Of a stretch of 64,000 bases of DNA, positions 11,809-22,358 are shown in pieces. Numbering within the stretch: the first letter of the stretch is position 1; the number at the start of each line of letters is the position of its first letter. Below the pieces are notes generated by a model. That model had not been told where the DNA came from. It made no database searches and saw nothing but the letters and a program-made list of their open reading frames with translations. This DNA comes from Ramazzottius varieornatus (lineage: Eukaryota > Tardigrada > Eutardigrada > Parachela > Ramazzottiidae), in contig BDGG01000004.1 of the NCBI GenBank assembly GCA_001949185.1, positions 75,040-139,039 on the forward strand, written 5' to 3'. Made by a program: the position numbers and the translations under genes.

Positions 11809-12875
11809 GGTGCCGCTGAGAAAGTTTGCGGACGCCGGCGTTCGTCTGCAGGTCACAGCTAGATCAGATCTCCGAGATCAGGAACCCATCCTCCTGGGAA
11901 TGGGAAGACTAAGAGCGCTGCTGTTCAGTATGAAAACAGTCTTACTAGTGATAATTTTTGCAAACAGCTGATCAGTTTTGCCATCTGTTATCACTAGGTT
12001 AGTGTCATGTCTTCGCTTCCTGCGCATGTCGCATTGCTGTGTGATTTTAACTTTGTGGACAAAGTCTGCGATAGGTGGCGCCACATTGGGAGTGAACATA
12101 CTTGGAAGGTCGGTCTTAAACTTTCAAGTTTCAGCGTTCTCCCTCCTGTTGATGTTCGTCTGTGTGTCCTTTATTGTGCCATTGAATGGCGCATTGACCC
12201 GACGGTGCAAAAAACCTAATTCAGCTAAATAAGGGTGATGTCGCTGTTGACGCCTGTGGTGCTAGCTATAGCTTAAATTTAAATGGAAACCAACCGAATC
12301 GGTGTTAGACACCAAGAGTTTTCCTGTCAAAAATCTGGCTAACAATTGATCAAATTAAGATGGGGTCGATTGAACGGATGCTCGGTCGATTGAACGGATT
12401 TTTGACCGAGAACCGCAGCCGAAATCCTCTAATGTCGGTACGCCTCTAAGAATTCTTCCGCCTTTAATCATCAGATGAGCGTGAGACAAATAATTACAGA
12501 GGAGGGTATTATCTACCATATTTTTGATGGTACCGCTGGAAGGCGTGTCTGTGAGATCCCAATGATTGATAATTACAGAAAAGGGAATCATTTACCGCGG
12601 AAAGGCCTGTCTGTGAGATCTTCGCCGCTGAATAATTCTCTCAGTTAATCAATGGACGCCGCACAAGCCCGTGACGAGGGCCTCTTTTTACCTTATCGAA
12701 TTCCCTCCCAGTCAATTGTAAATTGCGAAATGACAAGGCATGGTTCGAGGTCATACATAAAGAAGGGATTCAGGTTAATCGTAGTGCCCTGCAGCATGCA
12801 TTTAGCTTCCACATTCTCTCAGTCGTTGTAGCTTTGAGTTCTGGAAGACCAAGAGCGCGGAATAACTGAGATCTT
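11809..12875. other. Intergenic stretch with short direct repeats
   Basis: A 16-bp unit GGTCGATTGAACGGAT occurs twice at about 12364-12399, and a unit GTGTCTGTGAGATC (second copy CTGTCTGTGAGATC) occurs near 12544 and 12606. No gene is seen. The stretch lies between divergent TANGO2 and GPCR copy 3 and must contain both promoters. Confidence 0.45.
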
Positions 12876-13997
12876 TTGAGAATGTTAACAAAAAACAGCA
12901 CCATGCCGAACCTCTGCAATATCTCTGTGTCCACCCAGAACACCAGTGTTCCTCTAACACAAGCCAGAATTTCCTGGGACTTCGCAGACACACTCAGCCT
13001 CGTGACCATCCTATTATCCTTCTCACTGAACTTGACCATCGTTATTCTCTTCTGCCAGAACTCATCCTGTCGCACTTCCTTCAACTACTACATTGTTAAC
13101 CTTTGTCTCACCAACCTAGCCTTCAATTTTGTGTATCCACTGGACGTTCTGAATGAGCGCTACCCGTTCCACCTTCCTCCTTTACCGTTTTGCGTGTTCT
13201 TTCGATACATTACCTACATAACCCCAGCCCAGGTCAACAATGCCCACTTACTCCTCGCTTTGAACCGCCTTTGGGCAGTGACATGGCCGATTTCTTACAG
13301 ACAGTTTCACCGCACCAACTCCGGTTTTGCTACGGTAAAAGTGTGTGCAACCATGTGGGCCTACTGTAGTCTGTGCGTCCTCCCGGGTATCGTGCTGGAC
13401 GCTCTGGAACCACGACTGCCGGCGGAGATGTACCACTGTTCGTCTAGCGCGGCTACGCAATGGGCTTGGCAGGCCACAACCCAGATCTTGGTATACGACA
13501 TCCCCATTGCAATCACCCTAGTGATATACCCCTTCATACTCTATAAGACGTCCCAGATGGCGCGCGAGAAACAGCGCAAGGTTGGTCAGTCAAGAGCGGC
13601 AACGCGAACCGATCACAGTCGCCACCAGAGAACCGACGCTTTGAGAAGGACCTCGCAACGAGGACAGATGGAAATATCTGAGCACCAAGATGGGACACAG
13701 CAAGTTGATCAAGAAGAAGAACAAACCGCGCTTAGGAATAAAGCGGCGCGGGGATGTGTGAATATTAATACCAGCGGGAATTTCTTAACGTTGTCTCTGT
13801 TAATTGTCAATGTGGCTTGTTCGCTTGTACCAGGCCAGGTATTTTACACACTCTTGGTTTTTGGCAAGTTTGTGCCGGAGATGTATACTGTCATGTGGAT
13901 TTTGTATTCTTTGGGTCCCATTGTCGACGCCCTGCTGTTCTTGACCACTGTGCACACGTTTCGTACTGCTCTGCAGAGAGGCTGCACCTGCACCTAA
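12876..13997 (+). CDS. Rhodopsin-like GPCR, copy 3 (intact, single exon)
   Basis: This is a 373-residue seven-transmembrane receptor in one exon. The start could be the first ATG or one two codons later (MLTKNSTMPN). N-glycosylation sequons lie before TM1. TM1 and the first loop read SLNLTIVILFCQNSSCRTSF, close to copy 5. The TM3 end is ALNRLWAVTWPISYRQ. Loop 2 carries the Cys (MYHCSSSAA). Loop 3 is hydrophilic and Gln/Arg-rich (about 215-285). TM7 ends GPIVDALLFLTTVHTFR. It is the best intact template for judging the damaged copies 4 and 5, which share the DALEPR-like loop 2 and VYD[IV]P TM5 motifs. Confidence 0.9.
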   Translation: MRMLTKNSTMPNLCNISVSTQNTSVPLTQARISWDFADTLSLVTILLSFSLNLTIVILFCQNSSCRTSFNYYIVNLCLTNLAFNFVYPLDVLNERYPFHLPPLPFCVFFRYITYITPAQVNNAHLLLALNRLWAVTWPISYRQFHRTNSGFATVKVCATMWAYCSLCVLPGIVLDALEPRLPAEMYHCSSSAATQWAWQATTQILVYDIPIAITLVIYPFILYKTSQMAREKQRKVGQSRAATRTDHSRHQRTDALRRTSQRGQMEISEHQDGTQQVDQEEEQTALRNKAARGCVNINTSGNFLTLSLLIVNVACSLVPGQVFYTLLVFGKFVPEMYTVMWILYSLGPIVDALLFLTTVHTFRTALQRGCTCT

Positions 13998-14622
13998 AAA
14001 CTTCATTTCCGGAAGGTTTGATGCAGTCATCGACTTGTTGACGGCATGCACCGATTAAGGTAGTTAATTGTTGGAAAATGCATATTAGACACTCAATACG
14101 ACACCGTGCACGTGGCCTCTTCTTCATGAGTAAATTAAAACTCGAGCCTGTTATTGCGGCAATTCCTCCACTTCGGGTTCGCAAGAGAGTGCACTGGGAA
14201 GCGGATCTCACAGTACCGTTTAAACATCGAAAGCCGCGGGCATCGGAACGTTATTTACTTCAGTCTGTTGTAACATATAGGCGTAATAACATTCGTTTGA
14301 ACCAATTTTAACAGGGAGAAGGTTAGAAGAGTGAGCATTCGACTACATTTGTTATTAAAACTCAAGTAAACATGAGCCTGAAAAACTCTGCGAAACACTA
14401 GCAACTGCTCGCAAAAGACGTAACTCTGCTTGCCCGCGGCACTTCATAAGTGTGACTTCTAAGTAAATCGTGTCACACAAGGATGCTGCTTTGATTTGTC
14501 TTCGTTTTCTGACGACCGCATTTGTGTCTTGCTTGAAAACTTACTCGACTTGGACGGACGAAACATCATCGTTGGCTTAGTCCTAACCGAGATCGGACGC
14601 AAGCGAGCTCTTCACAGCCACA
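13998..14622. other. Intergenic stretch, nothing recognised
   Basis: No protein-like frame or repeat was noticed. It lies between two plus-strand genes. Confidence 0.4.
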
Positions 14623-15826
14623 ATGGATCTCACTCGGTGTAGTTTTTCTCGTGTTTATTTGCGTTTCGCGATTTTCGCTCTGATCTTTGGTTTTATCGAT
14701 GCACAAAGTGAGTTCTAGTTTGCAATATCATGTTAAGATTTCGCAGCATAGGTTCGTCGTTAGATTTCGTTTCTGGTGGCTCTTGATTACATTCATATGT
14801 GAATCCCGATCTTGGTAAACTGATACGTTACTGTAATCGTTTCTAGAAAACCGCGTTCCACAAAAATGGACTGATGGCATCGTACCTTATAAGATAAGCA
14901 AACGTTTCGGTAAGCTATTGATCTTGACGTTTGGTTATTCAAGGACTTCCATCCTAGCTGCTCTGCCATGATTGCGAGTGACTTTGGGTGATTGCCTGGA
15001 AAATTAATCATTTCCTTTAATTTCTCGTCCACATTTTGGTTCTCGGGTTCCACATTTGATGTATTTTCAGCACCCGCAGAACTCAAGCTCATTCTGGAAA
15101 GCCTGGCGGTGATCAGCGAGAAAACATGCGTCAAGTTCAAACCATTCAAGGGCGAAACCAGTTTCATTCAGATCAGCCTAGGAATGCAGTAAGTCGTCTT
15201 CGCCATTCAACGCACTCAGTTTTTTGCGACGTCAACAGGTTGACAGTCCCGTCAATACTTTTGCGAACGCGTTTTGTCGCAGAAGTGAAGAAAAGAAGAT
15301 ATGATCGTTTGCTCTAATAATTTTTCCTGCACAGGTGTCAATCAGCAATTGGGCGGACAGGTGGCGCTCAGTCGCTCTTACTGGCGCGGAATTGCCTCAA
15401 TCAACGAAGCATCCTTCGCGAACTGATGCACGTTCTGGGCTTTAATGATGAGCACCTGCGCAGTGATAGAGATCAGTTCATCACCGTTAACCTGAATAAC
15501 GTGGGAGAAGGTACCAGAAACCGAAAAAAAAGATACAAAAAATTGATATGTTGCGACCGTCATTTGAAAAACTGTTTCTTTTTCTAACAGGAGACCGGAT
15601 TTTTTTCGAGAAGCTGTCTGATCAGGAATTACCGCGCTTCGGTCTACCGTACGATTACGATTCGGTTCTTCAGGTGCCGGCTAATTGGAAGGTTGATCCT
15701 AAAGCCTCCCCCAGCGCAGTCACCATCGTACCCAAGGCTGGAAAAGGAGTGAGCCAACTGGGGCGTTCTCAAACCCTGACACATCTGGACATTAACAAGA
15801 TCAGTAGTTTGTACGGCTGTAAGTAA
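14623..15826 (+). CDS. Secreted astacin-fold protein without an active site
   Basis: Five exons join in frame: 14623-14707, 14847-14909, 15071-15188, 15335-15510, 15591-15826 (225 residues). Residues 1-27 are a signal peptide (hydrophobic core FAIFALIFGFIDA). The astacin domain follows at once: KWTDGIVPYKIS, TCVKFKPF, the Cys block CQSAIGRTGGAQ, then the zinc region RELMHVLGFNDEHLRSDRD, and YDYDSVL near the C-terminus. In active astacins the zinc region is HExxHxxGxxHE and the Met-turn SVMHY. Here the first His is Arg, the third is Asp, and Met-turn His/Tyr are Gln/Val. Only Glu and the middle His remain. A proteolytic role is therefore very unlikely; binding or decoy function is possible. 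No pro-domain or C-terminal modules are present. The polyA-like AATAAA overlaps the stop region. Confidence 0.9.
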
Positions 15827-16438
15827 ATAAAGTGCTATCCGCAACACAGCTTGTGTGCTGCTTTCCGTGGTGAGTTGGTTAACTCTGCCCCGTGTGTAGC
15901 GGTATGGTTGGACGCACGGCAGTTACATGTCCGGCGGTTAGTCTTTTTCTCGGCCTTGTCTTGCACACAGTATAATGATGCCTGGATGCAGAATTATTGC
16001 TGAGGTTTTTCCCTCAATGTCAATGTAAATTCGGATGAATTCCGCGATATGACATGCTGATTACAGTTCGTGTGGGAGATTTTTAAGCTCCGTCGTGGTT
16101 ACCTAACATTTGATTACCTTGAAAATATCGAAGGTACAGTCACCATACGTACGCATCGGTCCGTGAAATAGGTATCCGCTGAGCTGCGCAGACGCCGCAG
16201 AGATGGAGCAGGTTCAGCTTGACGAATTATTGCAGAAAATGGTCAGACTTAACGTCAAAGCGTGGATGATCATTTCAGAAATTTTTGACCCAGCCGAAGG
16301 TTCGCCGTCCAGGAAACCAATTCAGTTTAGATTTAGTGCGTGTTTCGGTTGCTGCACCGATATTACAAATTCCAGACGAATGTGTTGTGTTCTGTTATAT
16401 TCGTGAACCATCTTATGCGTCACAGGTACAGGCCGATC
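15827..16438. other. Intergenic stretch upstream of the guanylyl cyclase
   Basis: No recognised gene. A frame at 16203-16406 has no family likeness. The stretch should include the promoter of the receptor cyclase. Confidence 0.4.
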
Positions 16439-19400
16439 ATGAAGCCAACTTTACAAGTGATTCTCATTGTGAATTTGTTATTCTTTGCTGGGATAAACAA
16501 TGTTCTGAATTTTCAACCTGTTGATGGCAAGATGGTGAATCTGTTGTTTGTGGCTATGGGTCTACAGGTGTCGGATCCGCAGACGAAAATGATTGGGACG
16601 TATGGTAGAATAGTTGATGATATGGCGGCGTCGTCCCCAAACCTGTTTCCACTGTTTTCGTTTCGGTATCTGGAAATTTCAAATGTCCCTTCATGCTCAA
16701 GTTCCGTGATCATAGTGCTTGAAAAGATATGGAAATACTTGCAAGACCCGGCGAACCGGGAAAGCCTGACAGTAATCCTACTTACAACAGGTACACGTGC
16801 CTGGCCTAAATNNNNNNNNNNNNNNNNNNNNNNNNNNNNNNNNNNNNNNNNNNNNNNNNNNAATCGAAGCAGAGTCGCTTTCGCTCCGTTCCCCACATTT
16901 TTGTCCATCCCCACATTTAGGCCAGGCGCGTGTATGTAAAGTGGTCTGGGAAGTAAGCAGTGTCGAGCTCAGGAAGGCGCGCCTCGAATACACAAAGCCG
17001 TTTGTTTTTCTTCAGAGTGTGAGTCGCTCGTTCAGGCAGTAGCGGACATTGCGAGAGGTATACCGTATCAAATTTCCAACTTTTCAAATTGGAACAGTTA
17101 TATTACTTCGTTGGTTTCAGAGGAAGGTTTGTTGGTCGTGAGCAGGTACACTCCAGTACCATAATATTAATATAATATGTGCTATCAAAATGAGGAGGCC
17201 CGTCCCAGGCCTACAAACGAGCTTTTCTGGTATAGCTGTAAACCCCCTCTGCGAAAAACCCCACCAGTACTGGACCTTCGATATTCCAACCTCATCACAC
17301 TTTCGGCGGTGACAGCTGAGGATATGGCCGAAGCCTTCCTTGACCTGATGGACCAGTACCACATCACCAATTTTGCACTCATTTGTACCAGCGAGTTCTC
17401 GGTTACTACCCCAGTCAAAAACGATACCGGCTCGGTATGTGGTTCTGTGCAAAGGACCGCTTCACTTCGCGACCGAGATCTCAAAGACCGATTGCTGGTG
17501 GTGTTGGTTGACTCTTCGAGCAACACGGATCAAACGGAAAAGACGATCGCGAATATTCAGCAATTTGGCGCCACTGGTAAACTACCGTATTTTATTACGC
17601 TACTATAAAACGTGCGGGTTAATCCCGTAACGGTAATCAAAAATGCAACTGTTCCATCGTCCCGTAGTGATCAGCTTCGCAGGTGCAACGGAAGTTGCTG
17701 TGAGAATCATCTCGACCATAAACTCGTCGCACTTGGGCGTGAAAATTATCACCATAGTCTTTCCTTTCCTGAACAGCACCACGCTGCAATGGACAGTGGA
17801 CCCTTACTGGACGTCTATGGTGAGCTGGGTAGACGCATAAGCTTCTTGAATCAACCAACAAACGCCAAACTCTGTTCTCCAAAACCAGCAACCTTTCCCT
17901 ACAGGCAAGCATCACGCCACCGGGTCTGTTGAATCGTCTATGGTTCATGGCGCCGGAGTACAATCGGCGAGCTGGAGGCAATAGGTACCTATCGGGATTT
18001 CAATATCACATACGCCAGGGCTTATGGGTTTTGGAAGAGGTAAGTTCTGAAGTCTGGTAACCCACAGACTTTTATTAACTATACAGTACATTTTTCCCGC
18101 ATAGGTGCTCAATGAGGAACTCTTGACCTCTGGAGAAATATCCAGGAACGCTCTGGATCACTCAATAAAAATGCGCAATCGAACCTACTATAGTTTTGCG
18201 GATGGTCTTTATGTGAACAGTCAAGGAGTCAGGGAGCAAAGGATACTGTTTCGGACTCTGAACAGTTCCTCCATGACGTTCACAGTACATTTCGATTGAC
18301 AACCGTTTTTTCATCGACTAAAACTCACAGGAATTTTTTTACAGACCGTTCTGGCTGTTTCAAGTGGGAATGCGTATTTTGTCGACAGAAGTCCCTGGAA
18401 CCGCAACGATAGTTTCCTAATACCTGATTCTCATCGATCGGAACCGACGACCGTTTCAGCCGTCGCGAACAACAGAGCTGGTAATAACACATCGTTCGAG
18501 CTCGGTAATTTGGCCCTTACAACCGTACGGGGTTTCTGCAGGAGTTCCTACGCACATCCTGGTCATCATCATCACCGCGTCTGTTGTCGTACTCTTCATT
18601 ATCATCTTCGTACTCATTTGGTAAGCGTGTAACTTCTTCATTGTTCCCCTAACCTTCCCTCTTTTTAGCACGGCGTGGTTAGTACTTCTGTTTTCCTACA
18701 GGAGGAAACAGACTTCGACAAGTCAAAATAAAGTGTGGCTGATGCCGTCCGACGAGGTCATGGTGCAAGGAAGCCAAAAGATGACCGTCGGTACCTTCAC
18801 GCTACCTAACACCAGCCCACTGAAAATCGCCGCCTTGATTTACAAGAAACGCGCCTGCCATGGTTTCGCTCTCCCTGCCAGCTTCTGGACCAGTCGAGAT
18901 GTGAAAAAGAACAAAGCTGCCATATGGATAATGAAACGGGTACGCAAGACGTGCAAATGAACAATCAAGCCTTTATCTGAAACGCCGAAGAACCCTCTCC
19001 TGCTGTTGCTGTTTCAGATGATGTCGCTTGACCACGCAAACATTTCAAAATTCTACGGATTATTATGGCACGCGCCCCACCCAGAATATTATGATCATCT
19101 GCTGCTTGTATGGGGCTGTGGTGAAAGGAGCTCGTTACGCGAAGTTATTGACAATGATGACTATGCGCTCAACTGGGACCTCCGCTTCTCAATAATCTGG
19201 GACCTCATCAAGGTTGTTAATCCATATTATCCATTTGGTTATACATTTATTTTCCATGGGTTACATAGGCTTTGAAGTACATTCATCGTTCGTCGACCAT
19301 CACGGCTTTACGATGTCACGGCATCCTCAACTCGTACTTGTGCTGTACACTTGACAAGAACTTTACGTTAACGGTCAGTCAAGCCAACGCTCTGGTGCTG

Positions 19401-22135
19401 GCCGGCTTGCTGATGGACGTGGCAGATCGCGACGGGAATATCCCCGACGATCCCGGCTGGATGCTGGTCCGCTTGTGGGCTGCGCCAGAAGCTTTTGTGG
19501 ATCCGAAAACCGCATTGAGTCCCGCAGCGGACGTTTATTCCTTGGGCGTCATACTGTATGAGATGGCGACGCGTAATGTTCCGTACAATGTTAACCTGGC
19601 AGACGAGGAGCAGCTGAAAGGTGATCACCGTAAACCCCCTATGATGGTTCTATGATCGTTCTGCTGATGTTATATTTTGCCGTACAGAGGTTAGTAACCG
19701 CTCGAATCTGCTGAAGATGTTCGACCCCACCACTATCGACATTCCAAACTGTCCACCGGAACTGGCAACCATCATCCGCGCTTGCTGGGCCAGAAAACCG
19801 TCGGATCGGCCTACGATTTCAAAGATTGTCTCAACTCTCAATAAAGCCTACCCGCAGCGTGAAGGCCTAACCCTCGAAAAGTCTCTTATGGAGCGCCTAA
19901 TGCACTACAGTCAGGAACTTGAGGCCCTGGTGAATGAACGGACCACGGCTTTGCTGGAGGAAGCCAAAAGAGTCGACGCACTTTTACTGGAGATGCTGCC
20001 GGGGTACGTTCTTTGAGGCATCGGTTGCAGAAACCCACTCTTGTGAATTTCAATCCAAACTGATGTTTTTCAACATCAGAAAATCAGAAGCACTCATGTA
20101 CGATCGAGGTACAGGACATAATTCGGGTATAGCGATTTTTGCACCATGCAGAAGGAAAAATTTCGCAACAAAAGGGAGAACGTTTGGGTCCACCAAAACA
20201 ATCCTCAAATAAGTCAGTCGAATTTGGGAGTGTGGTTGCAAACGATGAGCAACATGAGTCATTCTGAAAAGCGAAGGTTACCAAAATGAGAAAACTTTTT
20301 TCGGTGAAAGAGTAACGCTGCACTTGGCGCAAAACATCGTTACTGGACTGTAACTCCAATTTTTTTCTTTCGAGGTGGTGACCTTACACAGTAGTTTTGC
20401 GACCTTACCTCTCTGGGATTCTTTTTCAATTGTAAAACACCGAGTCGAGTTGAGTTCGTGGAAAATATTTTGATGGATCCCCAGCTAACTCGACCGTTCT
20501 CGATGACCAGTGGTCAGACGAACTTACCATGTAGCGCACCACATTCCCCGCCCAGAACCATCTGCTTTAGCATCAGCGACGTGTTCCGTGCACTCGGAAC
20601 CCAGGTAGAACAGATTGTCGTCTAGTTGGGGGGAGGGGGTTCTGCTACCGAAGTCTGAAGGTATCTGGTCAACCCGGTGCTTTGGACCGCATACTTAAAC
20701 TGTTTTTCTAGGATGGTGGCTCGGAACCTGCGCCGGTCGATCCCGGTTGACCCTGAGCACTACCGTTCTGTTACAATACTCTTCACCGATATTCCCGTGC
20801 TGGAAGACCTGGCCAAAACTGTGTCGCCTTTCAAGCTAATAGCCATCCTGAACGATGTGTACACGGCTTTTGACCTGGCACTCCGTGGCTACACCGTGTA
20901 CAAGGTCGAGACTGTTGGCCATACGTATGTCGTAAGTGTGAGGTCGAATTTGGTGTTGCTGATGAATAAACACGTTGAGCAACACGCTAATTTGCGCTTC
21001 CAGAGCACCAGGTGGGAAAATCATTTTCACCTTTCATTAACTGGTCGAAACCGGGGTGTCGCTAAATAGAAGCAATCGCGACCCTTTTAGTTGGCAGAAA
21101 TTTGGTATAATATAACGTACGGTGCCCCATCTATCAACTTGAAACGGCCAATCTTCATATTGTTTTGCTTGGCCACCGGACAATTCATTTCTTGAATTTG
21201 AAACATTTGCTAGATGCGGAAGTATTTGGACTCAGGCCAGAAGAGTTTTGGTGACACTGGCTCAACGAGTGCCTGATTGAAAAATAATTTGCTGGCAAGG
21301 ACGAAATTCCAATCGAAAACGGAACAAAATTCCAGACAGTTTTGCAGATAGACTCTTCATTGGCTGCTAGTTGTAATACATAGTATTGATAAGAAGGGAA
21401 ATTGATTCTTCAGGCAAAGGGAAAAACAACGAGCAGCAAACATTATACTGAAATTCCGCCATGTACATATTATATTTGTGTGATACAGCAAAGTGAGTTT
21501 TCCACCCGGTGCTCAGGGTATAAATGTTGACATCGCCCATCTTTTCTTCTCGAAGGTTGCGAGCGGAGTTCCGGCGATCATTGGCAACCGCCATGTGATC
21601 GAAATCGCTCTACTGGCCTTGCGACTAATGGAAGCACCTATCAAATCGCACGGCCACCATCTCACCGTCCGAATGGGCGTGTACAGCGGCCCCGTAGTGG
21701 CGGCAGTCATTGGGCTAAAGCTACCACGATATTGCTTGTAAATGCCTCACCTTATGTTTCCAGGTCCAGATTTCCATTTGTGTTCACTAATTCATAGAAT
21801 CGGCGACACGATGAATATGGCCAGCAGAATGATGTCCCAGGGTGAAGGTACTCGGTATTCGAGCACAACAGATAGCCTGGAATGGCGGCAGTTTACATGG
21901 AGTAACCTGCAATGTTTCTGTAGACGGGAAAATTCAAATCGGCGAACCGACGCACTCTCTGCTTACCATGTACCCCAATGTGGTAACGGTTCCCCGCGGA
22001 ATGGTTCACATAAAGGTCGGTTACTCACTGTCAGCATGCATGAAATATTACACTGCAAACTAATCCTTCACATAGGGGAAAGACTGGGTTACCACGTACT
22101 GGCTGGTGTCGGCTCAAGCATCTCTGAATCTTTGA
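16439..22135 (+). CDS. Receptor guanylyl cyclase with altered metal-binding site
   Basis: Seventeen exons join in frame to 1,073 residues: 16439-16790, 17016-17145, 17209-17576, 17683-17819, 17905-18039, 18105-18284, 18345-18480, 18542-18620, 18702-18939, 19018-19212, 19269-19620, 19688-20003, 20712-20931, 21556-21737, 21798-21847, 21924-22015, 22076-22135. Order: signal peptide, ANF-receptor-like ligand domain (to about 480), one TM segment (VIIITASVVVLFIIIFVLIW), juxtamembrane, kinase-homology domain (HGILNS where HRD would be, SPAADVYSLGVILYEMATR), coiled-coil linker (SQELEALVNERTTALLEEAK), cyclase domain. The cyclase has the first metal Asp (ILFTDI), Glu of KVET, and NMASRM, but the second metal Asp is His (ETVGHTYV; usual GDAY). 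The following GFT block is PVL. Family members convert GTP to cGMP at the membrane; here activity is doubtful. Confidence 0.93.
16794..16932. mobile_element. TA-flanked inverted-repeat element spanning an assembly gap
   Basis: The 18-bp end CACGTGCCTGGCCTAAAT (16794-16811) is repeated inverted at 16915-16932 with one mismatch, and both ends are flanked by TA (16792-16793, 16933-16934). Inside are 50 N (16812-16861). The element begins three bases after the GT of the first cyclase intron, so it forms most of that intron. A strong hairpin probably caused the gap, so the true length is unknown. Tc1/mariner-like by its TA flanks. Confidence 0.65.
16812..16861. other. Assembly gap (50 N)
   Basis: Fifty N bases. 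The round number suggests a placeholder rather than a measured length. It lies inside an inverted-repeat element in intron 1 of the receptor cyclase, not in coding sequence. Confidence 0.99.
20096..20150 (+). repeat. Dispersed repeat A, intron copy
   Basis: A block around the shared string GGACATAATTCGGG, followed by TATAGCGATTTTTGCACCAT here, also occurs inverted at about 61999-62060 with only a few differences. It lies in the 708-bp intron 12 of the receptor cyclase. Two copies on opposite strands 42 kb apart indicate an interspersed element. Confidence 0.6.
20976..21045 (+). repeat. Dispersed repeat B, intron copy
   Basis: This block (centre AGGTGGGAAAATCATTTTCA) is similar in the same orientation to about 61597-61665 (AGGTGGGAAAGTCTTCTTGG), with a shared flank GAGCA..ACGC.AATTT. 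It lies in the 624-bp intron 13 of the receptor cyclase. Identity looks like roughly three quarters by eye. Confidence 0.45.
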
Positions 22136-22358
22136 GGCATGACATACTGTCCGGTGCCCAAAGTGCACACAGTACTAAGCAACAACAGCTAAACGAGACC
22201 GTTCATTACTCATTAGCCGGATGTTATTAAAGCCGAACTCTACAACAAATTTTACTACTGTTTGCGCTTCATTGTGGTATTTTTCCTCGAGACTTACAGT
22301 TAGCTGTACTTTTTCACCTTCTTATTCCTGCAATAACATTATCACTGTAATACCAAAG

